A DNA stretch of 64,000 bases, taken from contig NZ_JAJSLX010000001.1 in NCBI RefSeq assembly GCF_021290925.1, positions 1,426,001 through 1,490,000 on the forward strand, in the 5' to 3' direction. The stretch comes from Sessilibacter corallicola (GTDB lineage Bacteria > Pseudomonadota > Gammaproteobacteria > Pseudomonadales > Cellvibrionaceae). This document shows, in pieces, positions 1 to 9,480 of the stretch; position 1 is the first letter of the stretch, and every line of letters begins with the position of its first letter. The translations under genes were made by a program, and so were the position numbers. The notes under the pieces are model-generated. The model had not been told where the DNA came from and did not search any database. It saw only the letters and a program-made list of their open reading frames with translations.

Positions 1-231
1 AAAGCAATTGTCGCTATGGCCGAAAGTCTGCAATTGCGCTTGGTTGCCGAAGGGGTCGAGACGGAAGATCAACTCAATATTTTACAATCCTTAAACTGCG
101 CCTGCGTTCAGGGTTATTACTACTCAAAACCGGTTTCCGCCGAAGACTTCACTCGCTACTTAATCCACAACCAAGCAACCCAAACAACCACCCAAGAACC
201 AAGCGCGCCGGACGCTCGTATCAACCCGTAA
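1..231 (+). CDS. EAL-domain protein, C-terminal fragment (c-di-GMP phosphodiesterase family)
   Basis: The gene enters from before the window and only its last 76 codons are present. The frame is open from base 1. Visible residues include the VAEGVET motif, which in EAL domains contributes a conserved catalytic-region glutamate, followed by the family's QGYYYSKP segment (usually QGY.FS.P) and a short Thr/Gln-rich tail. EAL domains hydrolyse cyclic di-GMP. Whether a GGDEF or sensor domain precedes it cannot be seen. Because the rest of the active site is missing, activity cannot be judged. Confidence 0.85.
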   Translation, partial: KAIVAMAESLQLRLVAEGVETEDQLNILQSLNCACVQGYYYSKPVSAEDFTRYLIHNQATQTTTQEPSAPDARINP

Positions 232-419
232 ATCAGCGGCGACACAATCACTCTATCGAATCAAATCCGGATTTGATGGCTGACCAATTTGGGGGAATTG
301 TGGGGTCAACTTTCAATCGAAATGTGAAATTGTCTTAAAATAGATCAAAACTAAACGAACAAGACTATATTTTAGTCGGGCTTTATCCGATTAATTTTCA
401 CCCCTCGGAGGTTTGTGGT

Positions 420-425
420 TATAAT
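420..425 (+). promoter_or_regulatory. Putative -10 box for the cytochrome c5 gene
   Basis: A perfect TATAAT lies 51 bases before the chosen ATG at 476. The -35 region is weak (TTTTCA at 395-400, 19-base spacing). The assignment rests mainly on the -10 match and its distance from the gene. Confidence 0.35.
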
Positions 426-475
426 CCCGCCCCAATTAAAAAGTACAACCCTAAAAGTGCATGAGGGAAATCGTG

Positions 476-928
476 ATGCTAGACACAATCAAGCCGGTAG
501 TTAGTAAGCTAATCACTGCAAAAAATGCTTTGTTCACCCTGGCAGTTGCCACTTTGTTAGGCGTATCTATCAGCCACGCAGATGAAGTTGCCGAAGGAAT
601 CAAAGAGCGTATTGCTCCTGTGGGCGAGCTTTGTATGTCAGGTGACCCTTGTGCCGCAGCGCCGGCTGCTCCAGTTGCCGCTGGTCCTCGCAGTGGTCAG
701 GAAGTTTTTGACACCAAATGTACGACTTGCCACACCGCAGGCGTATCTGGCGCACCAAGAATTGGTAATGCTGCCGATTGGGCACCACGTATCGCACAGG
801 GCGACAGCGCTATGTTCGACAACGCCTGGAACGGTATCAATGCAATGCCACCAAAAGGTCTTTGCCTAGATTGTTCAGAAGATGAAATTCGTGCTGCTAT
901 CGAACATATGGTCAATAACAGCAAGTAA
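476..928 (+). CDS. Cytochrome c5 family protein
   Basis: This is a 150-residue exported class I c-type cytochrome that carries electrons in the periplasm or at the membrane. An N-terminal hydrophobic segment (about 18-33) ends in SHA-D, a likely signal peptide or anchor. The heme site CTTCH is at 82-86 and the probable axial Met at 124 in NAMPPKG. Cys130 and Cys133 match the extra cysteine pair typical of cytochrome c5. An earlier in-frame ATG exists at 461, but the GAGGGA at 463-468 is placed 7 bases before 476, so 476 is preferred. The next gene is convergent, and hairpins lie between the two. Confidence 0.9.
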   Translation: MLDTIKPVVSKLITAKNALFTLAVATLLGVSISHADEVAEGIKERIAPVGELCMSGDPCAAAPAAPVAAGPRSGQEVFDTKCTTCHTAGVSGAPRIGNAADWAPRIAQGDSAMFDNAWNGINAMPPKGLCLDCSEDEIRAAIEHMVNNSK

Positions 929-950
929 TCAATCGCCCGATTGATCTGGT

Positions 951-981
951 TTGGCTTGAATGACAACTTCGTTCAAGCCAA
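951..981. terminator. Candidate hairpin between convergent genes
   Basis: A 10-bp perfect inverted repeat (TTGGCTTGAA at 951-960, TTCAAGCCAA at 972-981) sits between the convergent cytochrome c5 and yheS genes. A second small hairpin (TCAATCG/CGATTGA, 929-944) is just upstream. Neither is followed by a good T-run, so terminator function is inferred from position. Confidence 0.45.
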
Positions 982-1004
982 CACCACCTTACCGTTTATC
1001 TCTC

Positions 1005-2906
1005 CTAGCTTAATTCTTCCAGCGCTTCACTGACTTCCAACCACTGCTCTTCTTGAGTTTCAATATCACCGCGATACTTCGCTTGATCCTTGAGTAATTC
1101 CTGTAAAAGATCAGCGGATTCATTACCTTCATAAAGACTGGTATCAGCAAGCTTTTCTTCGATGTCAGCCAGCTTGGTTTGCAGCTTTTCGATTTCCCGT
1201 TCAAGCTTTTTCAGCTTTTGGGTTAACGGCTTTAATTGCTCACGTTTGGCCGCCGCTTTTTGTCGCTGTTCTTTTTTATCGACTTTGTCGTTGTCTGACC
1301 CACGTTGGCTCGGCGCATTGGCACTGTCGGGTTTGGCCTTTTTCGCCTCCGCCAACCAGCGCTGATAATCGCCTAAGCTGCCATCAAAAGGCTCCACTTT
1401 GCCATCGTGGACTAACAAGAATTCATCAACGGAGTTTTTTAATAGATGGCGATCATGGGAAATCACAATCACTGCACCGGCAAATTGTTGCAGGGCAACG
1501 GTTAACGCGTGACGAACTTCCAAATCCAAATGGTTGGTCGGTTCATCGAGCAACAATAGGTTGGGTTTTTGCCAAGCAATAATGGCCAACGCCAAGCGTG
1601 CTTTCTCGCCCCCAGAAAAATGTTGAATAGGCTCAAGTGCACGATCGCCGATAAAACCAAAACTGCCCAAAAAGTTGCGAATTTCTTGCTCACGCGCTTT
1701 CGGTGATATTCGCTGAATATGCAACGCACAAGACGCGTCCATATCCAACACTTCCAACTGATGCTGGTTAAAGTAGCCAATCGCGAGATGCTCACCTTCG
1801 GTGCGCCCCCCCACAAGCGGCGCTAAATCCCCGGCCAAGGATTTAATAAGCGTTGATTTACCCGCGCCGTTGGCGCCGAGCAAACCTAAGCGAGTGTCGG
1901 CATCAATGGTTAAATTGATGTTTTTCAGCAGCGTGTTATCGCCGTAACCCAAATCAACCTGGCTCAAACTTAATAAAGGAACGGAGACTTTGTCGCTGCA
2001 CGGAATCGAAAAATGAAACGGAGAATCCACATGCGCCGGAGCTATGTCTTCCATGCGCTGCAATTCTTTCAAACGACTTTGCGCTTGCTTGGCTTTGGTG
2101 GCTTTAGCACGAAAGCGGCGGACAAAGTTTTCGATTTCAGCGCGGCGTTCTTGTTGTTTCTCAAAAGCTTGCTGTTGTTGCGCTAGTCGCTGGGCTTTTT
2201 GTTTTTCAAACGCGCTGTAGTTGCCGGTGTATGAGATAAGCTTTTTGGCTTCATAATTCACGACTTCGGAAACAACGTTGTCGAGGAAATCGCGGTCATG
2301 GGAAATGATTAACAGGGTGCCTTGGTAATTTTGTAACCAAGATTCCAACCATACTGTGGTATCCAAATCCAAGTGGTTGGTGGGTTCGTCCAACAGTAAT
2401 AAATCGGAAGGGCTCATGAGCGCTTGGGCAAGATTCAAACGAATTCGCCAACCACCACTAAAATCGCTGACAGGGCGGTCGTAATCACTGATGAGAAAAC
2501 CGAGACCATCTAATAATTTTCCCGCCTTTTGCTCTGCGGTGTAGCCGCCCAGTTCTTCAAATTGAGCGTAGAGTTTTGCAAGGGCTTCACCATCGTCTCC
2601 GCCGTTTTCGGCAATTGCCGCTTCAACAGCACGCAACGACTTATCGCCATCAATGACATAATCGCGAGCACTGCGAGCACTGGCGCCGGTCTCCTGGGCC
2701 ATATGGGCAATGCGCCAATCGGATGGGATTAAGCAGTCTCCGGCGTCGACCTGTAACTCGTTGAGCAACAACTTAAATAGGCTGGATTTACCGCTGCCGT
2801 TGGCGCCAATAACACCAATTTTGTGGCCTGGGTAAATTCGTAAACTGGCTTGTTCCAGCAGGATTTTAGCCCCGCGCTGTAAACTAATTTCGTTTAAAGT
2901 AATCAT
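1005..2906 (-). CDS. yheS: ABC-F family ATPase, YheS-like
   Basis: This is a soluble duplicated ABC ATPase of 633 residues, close to the roughly 637 of E. coli YheS. ABC-F proteins lack membrane domains and act on ribosomes. Two Walker A motifs are seen (GANGSGKS near residue 34 and GANGAGKST in the second half), two FSGG signature motifs, and two LLLLDEPTNHLDL Walker B motifs. A charged linker joins the halves and a lysine/glutamate-rich coiled coil forms the C-terminus. The start was moved from a TTG at 2933 to the ATG at 2906 because the family begins with a MITL-type sequence there. It is divergent from the TIGR02444-like gene, as in Pseudomonas-type genomes. Confidence 0.9.
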   Translation of the reverse strand: MITLNEISLQRGAKILLEQASLRIYPGHKIGVIGANGSGKSSLFKLLLNELQVDAGDCLIPSDWRIAHMAQETGASARSARDYVIDGDKSLRAVEAAIAENGGDDGEALAKLYAQFEELGGYTAEQKAGKLLDGLGFLISDYDRPVSDFSGGWRIRLNLAQALMSPSDLLLLDEPTNHLDLDTTVWLESWLQNYQGTLLIISHDRDFLDNVVSEVVNYEAKKLISYTGNYSAFEKQKAQRLAQQQQAFEKQQERRAEIENFVRRFRAKATKAKQAQSRLKELQRMEDIAPAHVDSPFHFSIPCSDKVSVPLLSLSQVDLGYGDNTLLKNINLTIDADTRLGLLGANGAGKSTLIKSLAGDLAPLVGGRTEGEHLAIGYFNQHQLEVLDMDASCALHIQRISPKAREQEIRNFLGSFGFIGDRALEPIQHFSGGEKARLALAIIAWQKPNLLLLDEPTNHLDLEVRHALTVALQQFAGAVIVISHDRHLLKNSVDEFLLVHDGKVEPFDGSLGDYQRWLAEAKKAKPDSANAPSQRGSDNDKVDKKEQRQKAAAKREQLKPLTQKLKKLEREIEKLQTKLADIEEKLADTSLYEGNESADLLQELLKDQAKYRGDIETQEEQWLEVSEALEELS

Positions 2907-3055
2907 GGCGGCGCATTGTACTCTTTGAAGCAACGAGGATATAGGTTCACACTCGCTGCGATGTCATTAACAATAATTCAGAAATCAATGACTCGATTAT
3001 ACTGGGCTATTACAGCCACTCCCACTGCTTCGCAAAAGCGTTTTTCAATACAGAC

Positions 3056-3568
3056 ATGATCAATCAAAACAGTAACGCAGTTAACCTCGACAACCCATTT
3101 TGGCAATTTTCGCTCGCGGTTTACGCAAAGCCTGAGGTACAAACGCTGGTACTCGCCATGCAAGATCAACACGGCGTGAATGTGAATATGGTTCTTTGGG
3201 CGGCTTGGTTAGATAAACAACAACTGCGTTTGCCTGAAAACCAATGGCCAGCTGTCGAACAATGGATTCAACCTTGGGTTACCAAAACCGAAGAGATTCG
3301 CTCATTAAGGCGTTATCAGAAATTGCTTGTGAAAGAATTCGAAAAAAATGATTCATCCGTTTCAGAACAAGCAAAATACTTACGCGCGAGAATTCTGAAA
3401 CTGGAATTGGCCTCGGAGCAATTCCAACAAGCGTTATTATTTGGATACACAAAAAAGAGCGTCGATTCATCAACGGATAAAGCCCACGCTAATCTATTCG
3501 ATTTATTGGGTAATCATTGGCAGTTGCCGCACACCTATTTCGAGCAGGCGCGATCCCTATTGATTTAG
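3056..3568 (+). CDS. TIGR02444 family (DUF2390-like) protein
   Basis: This is a 170-residue soluble protein with no signal peptide or membrane segment. The N-terminal NPFWQFSLAVYAKPEVQ followed by LWAAWLD is characteristic of the uncharacterised TIGR02444 family. The rest is mainly helical with a charged middle part. No catalytic motif is visible. It is divergent from yheS, an arrangement also known in Pseudomonas, and this supports the assignment. Function is unknown. Confidence 0.75.
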   Translation: MINQNSNAVNLDNPFWQFSLAVYAKPEVQTLVLAMQDQHGVNVNMVLWAAWLDKQQLRLPENQWPAVEQWIQPWVTKTEEIRSLRRYQKLLVKEFEKNDSSVSEQAKYLRARILKLELASEQFQQALLFGYTKKSVDSSTDKAHANLFDLLGNHWQLPHTYFEQARSLLI

Positions 3569-3646
3569 GGCCCTCTGATCAGAAGGCAGTAATAATGAGG
3601 AAGAGGTTAGAAGCAAACAACGGCGAGAAATAGAGAAATTTTGGGC

Positions 3647-3680
3647 AATAAAAAACGGAGCCTAGACTCCGTTTTTTATT
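3647..3680. terminator. Bidirectional intrinsic terminator
   Basis: An A-rich arm ending in ACGGAG (3647-3660) pairs with CTCCGTTTTTTATT (3667-3680) around a 6-base loop. It has T-runs on both strands and serves both the TIGR02444-like gene (+) and the convergent algP-like gene (-). Confidence 0.85.
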
Positions 3681-3706
3681 GGTGAACCTTTGTTCAATTT
3701 AGCCCA

Positions 3707-4897
3707 TTAACTAGAGGGCGCATCAAACAAGCTCTTTACCACGTTTTCGGATTCGGGCTGAGCTTCGGCAACACTTTCTTCTTCTGAACTTTCGCTTTCT
3801 TCTGTATCGGCAAGCTCGGCAACTGCTTCAACGGCAACTTCTTCTTCGTTTGCCGCTGTTGTTTCAACTTCGTCTGCCGGGTTAGTCGAGAAGGGGGCGA
3901 CCGTTTCTGTAGAACTTTCGGTGCTTTCGGCTTCAGTTGGTACTTCCGCTTCTTCTTTTTTTTTCCCGCCTTCATCAGAAGGGTTAGGAGTAGAAAATAA
4001 AGGCGCTTGTACTGAGGTTGATTCACTGGAATCTACTTCGACCACGGCCTTTGGTTTTCTGCCCCGTTTTTTGGGAGCGGGCTTTTCAGCAGCGGCGGTG
4101 TCTTCGGTTTTTGCTGCCGCTTTAGGACGACCGCGTTTTTTCGGCGCCGCCTCAACTTGAGCTTCTGGCTCTACGACTTTTTTAGGTCGACCGCGACGCT
4201 TTGGAGCGGCATCAGCTTCTGGAGCTTCAACTTTAGTCTTAGGGCGACCGCGCTTTTTCGGCGCAGCAGGAGCATCAGCTTCTACGGCCTTGGCAGCAGC
4301 CTTTGGACGACCGCGTTTTTTCGGTGCTGGTGCTGCTTCATCTGCGGCTTTCGCAGCAGCTTTAGGGCGACCGCGACGCTTTGGCGCCGGTGCAGATTCT
4401 TCTTCAGCGGTTGCTGCAGCAGCCTTAGGGCGACCACGCTTCTTAGGCGCTGCGGCCTTGGTAGCAGTCGCTTTAGGACGGCCGCGAGTTTTAGTCGGGG
4501 CTGTGGAAAGACCTAATTTTTTAGTTTCAGCAGCAATAGCTTTTGATACCGCGGTAATTTCTTTTAATTCCGCTTTGGCATCACGAACTTTCTCTTTAAG
4601 AGTAGCGAGAACTTCTTTCGCCTCATTAAAGACGTCTTGAGCTACGCTAACTGCTTCTTTGGCTTTTTCAGCACGAGCTATTTGCGCGGCGGTTTTTGGC
4701 GCTTTAGCTGCTTTTACTTTAGCCTTGGACGCATCTAGTTTTTTCTTTGCAGAACTGACAGCTTTATTAGCTCGCTCCAACTCCTTTTCAGCATCACTGA
4801 TTTTTTTCTGACGGGCTTTATTGAGATCTTCGCTGACCTTGGCAATTTGCTTTTCAAGATCCGCAATAGAAACTACGGTTTTCTTTCGGGCGGCCAT
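3707..4897 (-). CDS. AlgP-like histone-H1-type DNA-binding protein with AT hooks
   Basis: This is a 396-residue low-complexity protein in three parts. Residues 1-125 form a Lys/Ala/Glu-rich predicted coiled coil. Residues 136-283 hold eight AT-hook-like units (seven RGRP cores and one RGRKP) spaced about 20 residues apart by Ala/Pro-rich linkers. Residues 284-396 form a strongly acidic tail. AT hooks bind the minor groove of AT-rich DNA. Pseudomonas AlgP (AlgR3) has a comparable Lys-Ala-Pro repeat region and lies beside fklB and algQ, as here. An A9 tract in the tail (3956-3964 on the plus strand) is a potential slippage site. The roughly 120-codon ORFs on the opposite strand are artefacts of the repeat. 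Confidence 0.75.
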   Translation of the reverse strand: MAARKKTVVSIADLEKQIAKVSEDLNKARQKKISDAEKELERANKAVSSAKKKLDASKAKVKAAKAPKTAAQIARAEKAKEAVSVAQDVFNEAKEVLATLKEKVRDAKAELKEITAVSKAIAAETKKLGLSTAPTKTRGRPKATATKAAAPKKRGRPKAAAATAEEESAPAPKRRGRPKAAAKAADEAAPAPKKRGRPKAAAKAVEADAPAAPKKRGRPKTKVEAPEADAAPKRRGRPKKVVEPEAQVEAAPKKRGRPKAAAKTEDTAAAEKPAPKKRGRKPKAVVEVDSSESTSVQAPLFSTPNPSDEGGKKKEEAEVPTEAESTESSTETVAPFSTNPADEVETTAANEEEVAVEAVAELADTEESESSEEESVAEAQPESENVVKSLFDAPSS

Positions 4898-6322
4898 GTG
4901 ATTGTCCTGTAAATGAGAGTGGTGAAATTTTTAACGTAGCAAAATTATAATAACTCTGTTTTTTTAAAAAATGTATGTTTTCGAAGAAGAATAATAAAAA
5001 AAATTCAATTCTTTGACTGATACTTCACGATTAATTATCAATATACATTTAAACACAGAGAATTTTGTAGTGTATTTAAACTAAAAACGGAAAATACACC
5101 AAATCCCTTACTGGTAATTTTAACGAATTTATTCGACCGTTGCCCACCATTGGATCGATATTAGTCAATTTAACGGTTACTGCCGTTGTTTGGGTGTACC
5201 GATTTCCGGCAAATTCCTTACTCAAATTAGACATCAGCGACATCTATAGAAACCTCGAATTAACTCCGAAATAGCGCACCTTAGCTTTTTCTGATGCAAT
5301 TTTGCCTTTGAAACGTAAATACGTTTAATCGAAATAACTCGACTGCCCACGAGTAATAAAAGATAGAGAATTCCCGCCAAGCCTTGATACACGTGGCTTC
5401 CAGCGCAACCACGACGGTGATGATTTATAAGTCATCGTATTCATTAATTGCCAATTCCACAGCGCTGCGGAAAATTTAGATCGCACTGAGTAATTTTGAC
5501 GTTATCTACGATGCCTTCTTAAGACATTATCTAGGGCACATCGTTAAAAGAAGTATTTGGGAAATTAAATGCGTCGAAAATTTAATACAAAAAATAAGAA
5601 TGTTTGTGGTATTGACGCCCAAGCGGATCACTCAAAAGCCATTCTTGCACCAACTTATTCATGCCAACATAAATGCGCATTAGCGGTAAATGCACTTAAT
5701 TAATTCTTTTTGAGTATTAACGGCGGTAGCTCATTCAAATCAGCTGCACGATCCCGGTGGTAACGGATCTCAATATCAGTAAGAAATTTGTCAAAATTAC
5801 ACAAACCCCGTTTATTAGGGTGACATTGCCAGGCGGATTCTGACAAAAAGTTAACAATTCTAATAATCGGCGAAATATACTGACACAAAATGCAGTATAG
5901 AATTCCCGTTTTGCGTCAATCGACGATGAATATCCACGACATTTATTCGTCACCAGAACAGGCTAAAGTCACGTTCAAAAACGTGACTCTCAGAACTCGG
6001 TCGTTTGTACCAATATTTATTGACCATTTGGCGAGGCTAGCATTCGTTTGAGAATTACCAATTGACCGTATTCGACCGGTAATTTGGTAACGTATCGGAT
6101 ATATCGCACATTAATTTTGGATTCGGGTTGAGCAGAAACTGACATTTGTGGTCTGATAACCACCCATTCGACAAGACAATCATTACTGATTTGGTCGAAT
6201 TTTGGATAAGCGTTTTTTTGACAGCGTTGGCATAAACGCCTATTACTTTTTCAAAATTAGGCATACCAATGTAAGTAATGAACCAAACGCAGCTTTCACA
6301 ATTAAAAGTAAAGGTAAAAAAC
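4898..6322. other. 1.4 kb gene-poor, AT-rich gap
   Basis: No convincing gene is seen between the algP-like start and fklB. Two short plausible ORFs exist: minus 5076-5243 (55 codons, ATG with GAGG nine bases upstream) and plus 5569-5703 (44 codons). Two overlapping minus ORFs at 5700-5953 look like chance or decay. A perfect 9-bp hairpin with a 4-base loop lies at 5967-5988 (AGTCACGTT/AACGTGACT), and a 16-bp palindrome-like element at 5311-5326. Neither ORF resembles a family known to me. Confidence 0.5.
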
Positions 6323-7090
6323 ATGAAGTTAAAATTATTAGCCAGCGTTGTAGCCAGCTCGGCTTTGTTGATGGCTTGTGCTGGTGACAAGCCAGTTAAA
6401 GAAGAAGAAAAAGCACCGTTTGCTCTTGAAACATTTGAGCAAAAAGTCAGTTACGTCGTTGGCTTAAACATTGGTCGCCAATTTGAAAGCGACGAAATCC
6501 AGTTGGATATGGCTGCATTGGTTCAAGCACTTGAAGACTCGCAATCGGAATCTGATCCGAAAATGACCGACGATGAGATGCGTGTAACCATGGAAGAACT
6601 GCGCGAAAAAATGACCGCACGACTTCAAGCACAACAAGCTGAAGCCGCCGAAGCTGCGCGCGTTGCAGCCGAAGCAAACGCTAAAGAAGGCGAAGAATTC
6701 TTAGCGGCAAACAGTGAAAAAGAAGGCATCACCACCACCGAAAGTGGTCTTCAGTACAAAGTTGTTACCGAAGGTACTGGCGCAAAACCTGGCCCAACCG
6801 ACAAGGTTACCGTTCACTACCGCGGTACTTTAATTGATGGCAGCGAATTCGACAGCTCATACGGTCGCGGTTCTCCAGCAACCTTTGGTGTTAACCAGGT
6901 GATCTCTGGTTGGACTGAAGCACTTCAATTGATGTCTGAAGGCTCAAAATGGGAATTGTACATCCCATCAGATCTAGCCTACGGCCCAGGCGGCACTGGC
7001 GGCTTGATTGGTCCAAACGCTACGTTGATTTTCGAAGTTGAATTGCTCAACATCGGTGACGCACCAGAAGAAGAATCTTCAGAAGGTTAA
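6323..7090 (+). CDS. FKBP-type peptidyl-prolyl isomerase, lipoprotein (FklB/FkpA-like)
   Basis: This is a 255-residue periplasmic folding catalyst anchored as a lipoprotein. The signal sequence ends at the lipobox LMAC with Cys19. A helical FKBP N-terminal dimerisation domain follows (about 30-140, charged, with an Ala/Glu-rich helix). The FKBP domain runs from about 150 to 245 and contains VTVHYRGTLIDGSEFDSS, a GW segment, and YG near its end. The ATG at 6323 has AAAGG seven bases upstream. The longer frame from 6278 would bury the signal peptide and is rejected. The algP-like/fklB/algQ association is known from Pseudomonas. Confidence 0.9.
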   Translation: MKLKLLASVVASSALLMACAGDKPVKEEEKAPFALETFEQKVSYVVGLNIGRQFESDEIQLDMAALVQALEDSQSESDPKMTDDEMRVTMEELREKMTARLQAQQAEAAEAARVAAEANAKEGEEFLAANSEKEGITTTESGLQYKVVTEGTGAKPGPTDKVTVHYRGTLIDGSEFDSSYGRGSPATFGVNQVISGWTEALQLMSEGSKWELYIPSDLAYGPGGTGGLIGPNATLIFEVELLNIGDAPEEESSEG

Positions 7091-7102
7091 TCGTTACCGC
7101 AT

Positions 7103-7132
7103 AAAAAACGCCCGCATTTGCGGGCGTTTTTT
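7103..7132 (+). terminator. Intrinsic terminator of the fklB-like gene
   Basis: A 7-bp GC-only stem (CGCCCGC at 7109-7115, GCGGGCG at 7120-7126) with a 4-base loop is flanked by A6 and T6. It can also end the convergent rep transcript. Confidence 0.92.
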
Positions 7133-7179
7133 ATTAATCGACAGAAATAATTAACCTGCTTTATAGAACTCTTTGTTCA

Positions 7180-9204
7180 TTAATTAGGATCATCATCAAA
7201 CATTGCCATTAAATTACTGAGCGTTTCTTGGCCTTTTTTCTGATTGTTTTCTGGCGTGCTTTGACCAAATCCTTCGCGCTCAACATCGCCTTCCGGTAAT
7301 TCAGCTAAAAATCGACTTTCGCTGGTTTCAATCACTTCACCGTATTGTTTGCGTTTGTTGGCCAGTAATAGAGTTAAGCTTCTCTGCGCCCGAGTAATTC
7401 CCACATACGCCAGACGTCGCTCTTCTTCGATATTTTCGTCCTCAATGCTGTTGCGGTGAGGCAAAATCTCTTCTTCAAGACCCACAATAAAGACGTGGGG
7501 AAATTCCAAACCTTTAGAAGCGTGCAGCGTCAGCATTTGTACTTGATCCAGAGTTTCTTCTTCCTCTTGGCGATCCAATAAATCCATCAACACCAATTTG
7601 CTGATGGCGTCTTTTAAGGAACTGGGTTCTCGGGCTGGGTCTTCTGGATTTAACATTTTACCGATGGAGTCCAACAGGTAATACACGTTTTCCATTCGAC
7701 GCTCCGCCACTTTACTGGAGCTGGCGTTTTGATGAAGCCAGGCTTCGTAATCGATATCGTCGACCATTTCACGAATGGCAGGCATGGCTTCGTCGGTTTC
7801 AGAACGCTCACTGATTTTTAAAATCCAGTGGCAAAACCGCTTAACTCTTTCCAAAGGCTTTTCAGGAATGTGCGACTGCAGACCCAATTCATCGCAAGCG
7901 GTGAACAAGCTGATTTCGCGCTCCGTAGCGTAGCGGCCCAACGCCTCTAAGGTGCTGGTTCCGATTTGTCGGCGCGGCGTATTAATAATGCGCAAAAAGG
8001 CGTTGTCGTCATCGGGATTGATCACCAAGCGCAAATACGCCATCACGTCTTTAATTTCGGTGCGAGCAAAAAACGAGGTGCCGCCGCTCATCGCGTAGGG
8101 AATTTGGTGATGCTGTAATTTTAATTCTACGAGCCGCGCTTGATGGTTACTTCGATACAACACGGCAAAATCGTGGAATTTCGCTTGCCGCTGAAGCTTT
8201 TGCGCCACAATTTCGTTGGCGACGCGTTCGGCTTCGGCCTCTTCGTTGGAACACTGAATAATCCGAATCGGTTCACCAATGGATTTATCGCTCCACAGCG
8301 TTTTCTCGAATTCGTGGGGATTGTTGGCAATTAGGTGGTTCGCGGTTTTCAGAATTCGTTGAGTCGAGCGGTAATTTTGCTCCAGCTTGATCACCTCTAA
8401 GCTCGGAAAATCAACTTTTAATTGACTCATATTTTCCGGTCGAGCCCCGCGCCAAGCGTAAATTGACTGGTCATCATCGCCCACTACCGTGAGCGAACCG
8501 CGATCGCCAATCAATTGCTTAACCAATAAATACTGAGCGTTATTGGTGTCCTGATATTCGTCGACGAGCAGATAGCGAATTTTTTTCTGCCAGTGGGCGA
8601 GGACATCGGCATTTTCGGCAAACAACTGCACCGGCACCAAAATTAAGTCGTCGAAATCAACCGCATTGTAGGCGCGCAACGCCTGATTGTAGCGTTCGTA
8701 AACAATGGCCATGCGCTGTTCACCTTCGCTCTCGGCCTTGCTTAATGCTGTTCCAGGTACGACTTGGTCATTTTTCCAATTCGAAATCTGGTGCTGAGTT
8801 AAATCCAAAAGATCGGTATCGAGATCGCCATCTTTTAGCATTAATTCTTTTAGCAGTGCGCGTGCATCTTCACTGTCGAAGATGGAAAACCCTGGCTTAA
8901 AGCCAAGTGCACGGTATTCGCGGCGAATGATGTTCAACCCCAGGTTGTGAAACGTCGAAACCGTCAAACCTTTTGCCGCGCTGCCTTTTACCAATTTGGT
9001 CGCACGTTCCTTCATTTCGCGCGCGGCTTTGTTGGTAAAGGTCAAAGCGGCAATATTGCGCGCAGCAATTTGGCACTCTTCTATTAAATAGGCGATTTTT
9101 CGGGTAATCACACTGGTCTTACCACTACCAGCACCGGCTAATACCAAACAAGGTCCATCAATATAATGAACGGCTTGTTTCTGCCTTGGGTTGAGTTGTG
9201 TCAC
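7180..9204 (-). CDS. rep: ATP-dependent DNA helicase Rep
   Basis: This is a 674-residue superfamily 1A 3'-5' DNA helicase, the size of E. coli Rep (673). Walker A GAGSGKT is at 24-30. Other helicase motifs visible are TFTNKAAREM, VDEYQDTN, GDDDQSIYAWRGA, QNYRS, LTLHASKGLEF and EERRLAYVGITRA. Rep moves with the replisome and clears bound proteins ahead of forks. The start is a GTG at 9204, preceded by AGGTGG; this reproduces the conserved N-terminus MTQLNPRQKQAV. The gene is monocistronic and divergent from typA. Confidence 0.96.
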   Translation of the reverse strand: MTQLNPRQKQAVHYIDGPCLVLAGAGSGKTSVITRKIAYLIEECQIAARNIAALTFTNKAAREMKERATKLVKGSAAKGLTVSTFHNLGLNIIRREYRALGFKPGFSIFDSEDARALLKELMLKDGDLDTDLLDLTQHQISNWKNDQVVPGTALSKAESEGEQRMAIVYERYNQALRAYNAVDFDDLILVPVQLFAENADVLAHWQKKIRYLLVDEYQDTNNAQYLLVKQLIGDRGSLTVVGDDDQSIYAWRGARPENMSQLKVDFPSLEVIKLEQNYRSTQRILKTANHLIANNPHEFEKTLWSDKSIGEPIRIIQCSNEEAEAERVANEIVAQKLQRQAKFHDFAVLYRSNHQARLVELKLQHHQIPYAMSGGTSFFARTEIKDVMAYLRLVINPDDDNAFLRIINTPRRQIGTSTLEALGRYATEREISLFTACDELGLQSHIPEKPLERVKRFCHWILKISERSETDEAMPAIREMVDDIDYEAWLHQNASSSKVAERRMENVYYLLDSIGKMLNPEDPAREPSSLKDAISKLVLMDLLDRQEEEETLDQVQMLTLHASKGLEFPHVFIVGLEEEILPHRNSIEDENIEEERRLAYVGITRAQRSLTLLLANKRKQYGEVIETSESRFLAELPEGDVEREGFGQSTPENNQKKGQETLSNLMAMFDDDPN

Positions 9205-9440
9205 TTGCCACCTATTGGGTTATACCTGAACAACGAAGGTCATCGTTAAAAAAGGGCGTCATTCTACCTTGCTCGCCACTGAGCAAGAAGTGGGTAACGC
9301 AGAGACTTGCCAATGAATCATTCAACAATACAACACTAGAACCAGGCCGTTTTCTGCCTCATGCCGTTCACAGAAGTACAAGTATTGAAATAAAAACACC
9401 CTATTCTCAAAACCCCCTATGTTATGAACACGACACTGGG

Positions 9441-9446
9441 TATAAT
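9441..9446 (+). promoter_or_regulatory. Putative -10 box of typA
   Basis: A perfect TATAAT lies 35 bases before the GTG start of typA, preceded by a G-rich extended region. No good -35 is seen. An apparent upstream ATG at 9424 lies before this box and so cannot be translated from this promoter. Confidence 0.45.
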
Positions 9447-9480
9447 CGCGCCCAAATTTTGCCCACCTAGAGATTTCCCT

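Noticed and set aside
4157-4640. Two ORFs of 116 and 119 codons on the plus strand opposite the AlgP-like gene
   Set aside because: They are mirror products of the GC-rich AT-hook repeat, with no ribosome site and low-complexity composition.
5700-5953. Overlapping minus ORFs that might be one frameshifted gene
   Set aside because: Joining them gives no recognisable domain, and a TGA at 5918 prevents an upstream extension in the second frame. Kept only as part of the gap description.
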